A stretch of DNA of 13,849 nucleotides from Propionibacteriaceae bacterium (GTDB lineage: Bacteria; Actinomycetota; Actinomycetes; Propionibacteriales; Propionibacteriaceae), in contig JAIRXX010000103.1 of assembly GCA_031268065.1 (NCBI GenBank), positions 1 through 13,849 on the forward strand. The letters run 5' to 3'. Positions 12,038 to 13,849 of this stretch are shown one piece after another (positions within the stretch are counted from its first letter, which is position 1; every line of letters starts with the position of its first letter). Made by a program: the position numbers and the translations under genes. The notes under the pieces are model-generated. The model was not told the DNA's origin. It was given only the letters and a program-made list of their open reading frames with translations, and did no database searches.

Positions 12038-12576
12038 CCCACGACTACCGCTACGACGATCCCGACTTCATCTACACCGATCCGGCTACCGGCGTTCTCC
12101 GTAACAAGCTCGGCATCACGGACCAGGCAACGTTGTCATCCACTGAAGCGCTGGAAACCGCTGCTCGCCTCGCAGAGCTTGGGCGGCATCCGATCCAGGT
12201 CAAGTCTGCCTTGTCGCTGCTCACAATCCATCGCGCCCTCTTCGCCAACCTCTACGAGTGGGCGGGACAGCTCCGAAGAGTAGAGATCAGCAAGCAGGGC
12301 AAGCAATTTCTAATCGTTGCCGCTTTCTCCACAGGATTCGCTCATGTCGATGCGTTGATCGGGGCATACCGGCAGGCTGATAATACGGTGCCCGCAGTAG
12401 CGAGGCACCTGGCTGAGATTTTGGACTCGATAAACTTCTTGCATCCTTTCCGGGAAGGCAATGGCCGGACCCAACGTGAGTTCGTCCGCACCCTCGCACT
12501 CGAACGTGGCTATCGGCTTAGCCTAAATCCACCCACTGACAAGACGTTTATGAGCGATACATGCAGGGCACGGTAG
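12034..12576 (+). CDS. fic: Fic-domain toxin (AMPylase), C-terminus frameshifted
   Basis: Fic enzymes transfer AMP, or another nucleotide group, from ATP to target hydroxyls; VbhT-like toxins modify gyrase and topoisomerase IV. The complete active motif HPFREGNGR is at residues 137-145 (His137 base, Arg145 for phosphate), with the upstream flap KQGKQF near 88-92 and the N-terminal DPDFIYTDPATGVLRN typical of actinobacterial Fic proteins. GTG 12034 overlaps the antitoxin stop. After NPPTDK (about residue 170) the frame ends FMSDTCRAR. One base out of phase the DNA continues VYERYMQGTVEGDAETLAAL to a TGA at 12627-12629, the normal family C-terminus. A single missing base near 12542 explains this. 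The catalytic core is intact, so the 180-residue product might still act; the loss may also mark decay or an assembly error. Confidence 0.88.
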   Translation: MTHDYRYDDPDFIYTDPATGVLRNKLGITDQATLSSTEALETAARLAELGRHPIQVKSALSLLTIHRALFANLYEWAGQLRRVEISKQGKQFLIVAAFSTGFAHVDALIGAYRQADNTVPAVARHLAEILDSINFLHPFREGNGRTQREFVRTLALERGYRLSLNPPTDKTFMSDTCRAR

Positions 12577-12688
12577 AAGGCGACGCAGAAACGCTGGCAG
12601 CGCTGATCGAATCGATCATTCGTACGTGATCGCGGCCTGCTAGCAAAATGGATGAGGCAATTTGTCGCCAGCAGCGCCACTTCATGGC

Positions 12689-12796
12689 TCAGGCGGCGTC
12701 TTCGTTTGCACCGGCGAATTGGGACATGTATAGGCGGTAGTAGGCGCCTTTGGGGGCCAACAGGCTGGCAAGGTCGCCCTGCTCTGGTCTGTCAGA
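12689..12796 (-). pseudogene. Remnant of an ABC exporter 3' end, copy 2
   Basis: The minus-strand frame EQGDLASLLAPKGAYYRL, then YMSQFAGANEDAA and a stop, is the C-terminal tail of a fused ABC exporter ('hostile' tail after the D-loop/H-loop region). A stop lies just upstream at about 12799, so only 30-odd codons remain. Bases 12689-12753 repeat 11512-11576 with four mismatches in 65, in the same orientation. The Fic pair lies between the two copies. Confidence 0.65.
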
Positions 12797-12855
12797 TTAA
12801 CGTTGGGCGGACGATGGTGAAGGTACAACGAGCGCGAACATGCCTGAACAACTGG

Positions 12856-13849
12856 CTACTCTCTGGCGTCAGGTTTGGCAAGGTCAAGTTTTCCAATCAA
12901 CAGGGCACCGGTGCCAGCCGACAGCAGAACGCCGACCACCGCCGCTACTATGGCTTGCGCCCACAGGGCAGAGTTTAAGGCTGGCCCCATCCCGAACGTG
13001 GCGAGCTGCGCCTGGCCACCTAGACCAGCAGCCAGGGCGACACCACCAGCGGTAACCGCCACGGGCAGCGCCTTGCTCAAGGACATGGCCACCCGCAGCC
13101 GGGGCCGCGCCACTCCAACAAGTTGGAGAGCGGTGATTGATCTGAGTTGATCTTGACCCATGCTTAGCCCAGCCAGGACCAACGAGAACAAACAGAAAAG
13201 CATCCCCACAACGGTCGAGGTAAACAGCAGACTGCGCTGCTGTTGGAAAAACGTCCTAGTCGATGCATCCCCCACTTGGGTGTCCACTGACGCCGAGGGC
13301 GCGTCGCGGGCCAACTCAGCCAGAAGGTTGTCATACTCGACGCCATCGACGGGCACCACGAAGTTGAAATCAATCCACTCCGCCTGGCTCGCCCACGGCG
13401 CGTCCACCGGTGGGATCAACACCACCCCGGCATATCTCAATTCATCTGTCACCAGGTGCCGGGCCGGAACCTGGATTTGGACCGACTCGTCTTCCACAAG
13501 CTCTATCTCCACTAGCTGGCCAGCTACCAGTTCCGCACCATCGTCAGGCGAGACGACCAAAACCGGCTCATCCGCACACTGCACCTGAGCCTGGTCCAAC
13601 TCGGCCAAGGTTTCGCAATTAGTCACCACTATCGTGGCACCCGCGTCATTTCCCTGCCCTAGCAAGGAACCCGCTGTCCAGGACACCGGCACAAGCTATG
13701 GCGAGCAGGCTGACAGCGGCAACAGCCCAACCCGGCCAACTAGCCCGAAGCTTATATTGGCGCGGCCCAAGAGAGGCAGGCCGACCAAGATCAGAAGTTC
13801 CATCGTGACCACCGACGATGAATCTTGTGAAACCGCCATCTCCGAGTCC
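12856..13849 (-). pseudogene. FtsX-like ABC permease, C-terminal part, with frame disruption (runs off the window)
   Basis: An uninterrupted 278-codon frame ends at TAG 12858-12856. It has an extracytoplasmic domain (to about residue 150) and three helices near 155-178, 205-230 and 240-265, as at the end of FtsX-type permeases. Upstream the same frame has a TAG near 13697 but then stays open to the window edge (VSQDSSSVVTMELLILVGLP). Between these parts the sensible membrane helix, WAVAAVSLLAIACAGVLDSG, is in another frame, so one base lost near 13770 and one gained near 13680 appear to compensate. The 278-codon frame alone, from GTG 13692, would lack its first helix. This may be a decayed gene or indel errors. 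It is related in type to the permease at 6485-8887. Its own ATPase is not in the window. Confidence 0.7.

Noticed and set aside
13160..13588. 142-codon plus-strand ORF
   Set aside because: It is antisense to the FtsX-like permease, whose membrane helices and domain pattern are clear on the minus strand.

Overview
The window is high-GC bacterial DNA. It uses GTG and TTG starts, has strong AGGAGG-type ribosome sites, and carries GH84, DUF4143-ATPase, VbhA/Fic and PAS-AraC families of the kind found in Actinomycetota, possibly near the Propionibacteriaceae. The taxon is inferred from style and gene content only. No rRNA, tRNA, CRISPR array, transposase or integrase was seen. The sequence reads as an accessory region next to a respiratory locus, with several decayed genes.

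Layout. Positions 1-461 (minus) hold the N-terminus of cytochrome bd oxidase subunit I (cydA), with a promoter placed so that its transcript would be leaderless. Positions 462-1269 have no intact gene but contain an eroded DUF4143-ATPase fragment and a possible tiny zinc-ribbon ORF. Positions 1270-2568 (plus) encode a short GH84 beta-N-acetylglucosaminidase-like enzyme. Positions 2629-5230 (minus) hold five successive zinc-ribbon genes. One has membrane segments and one has a coiled coil, and they lie behind a 30-codon leader ORF and a hairpin that overlaps the leader's ribosome site. Divergent from them, 5569-6370 (plus) is a PAS/AraC-type regulator split by an 11-G homopolymer, which looks like a slipped-strand switch or a recent frameshift.

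Positions 6485-9576 (minus) are a translationally coupled MacB/FtsX-type ABC transporter, ATPase then ten-helix permease. Its promoter region carries a perfect 8-bp inverted repeat. Positions 9685-11502 hold an intact AAA/DUF4143 ATPase preceded by a 4-unit array of 23-bp repeats. Next to it are an eroded second copy of that gene start with the same repeats, and a short unknown ORF preceded by a different 23-bp repeat array.

Positions 11819-12576 (plus) are a VbhA-type antitoxin and Fic toxin pair overlapping by 4 nt; the Fic C-terminus is frameshifted. The pair sits between two near-identical remnants of the 3' end of an ABC-exporter gene. The window ends in a disrupted second FtsX-type permease (minus).

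The zinc-ribbon cluster plus the adjacent regulator look like one functional unit, and the Fic pair and DUF4143 ATPase loci look like defence or stability cargo. Four genes show single-base disruptions (AraC, Fic, exporter remnant, last permease). These may be real decay or phase variation, or indel errors in the assembly; raw reads would decide. The most promising undescribed items are the 23-bp repeat arrays set directly against ribosome sites, the five-gene zinc-ribbon operon with its leader, and the poly-G regulator.
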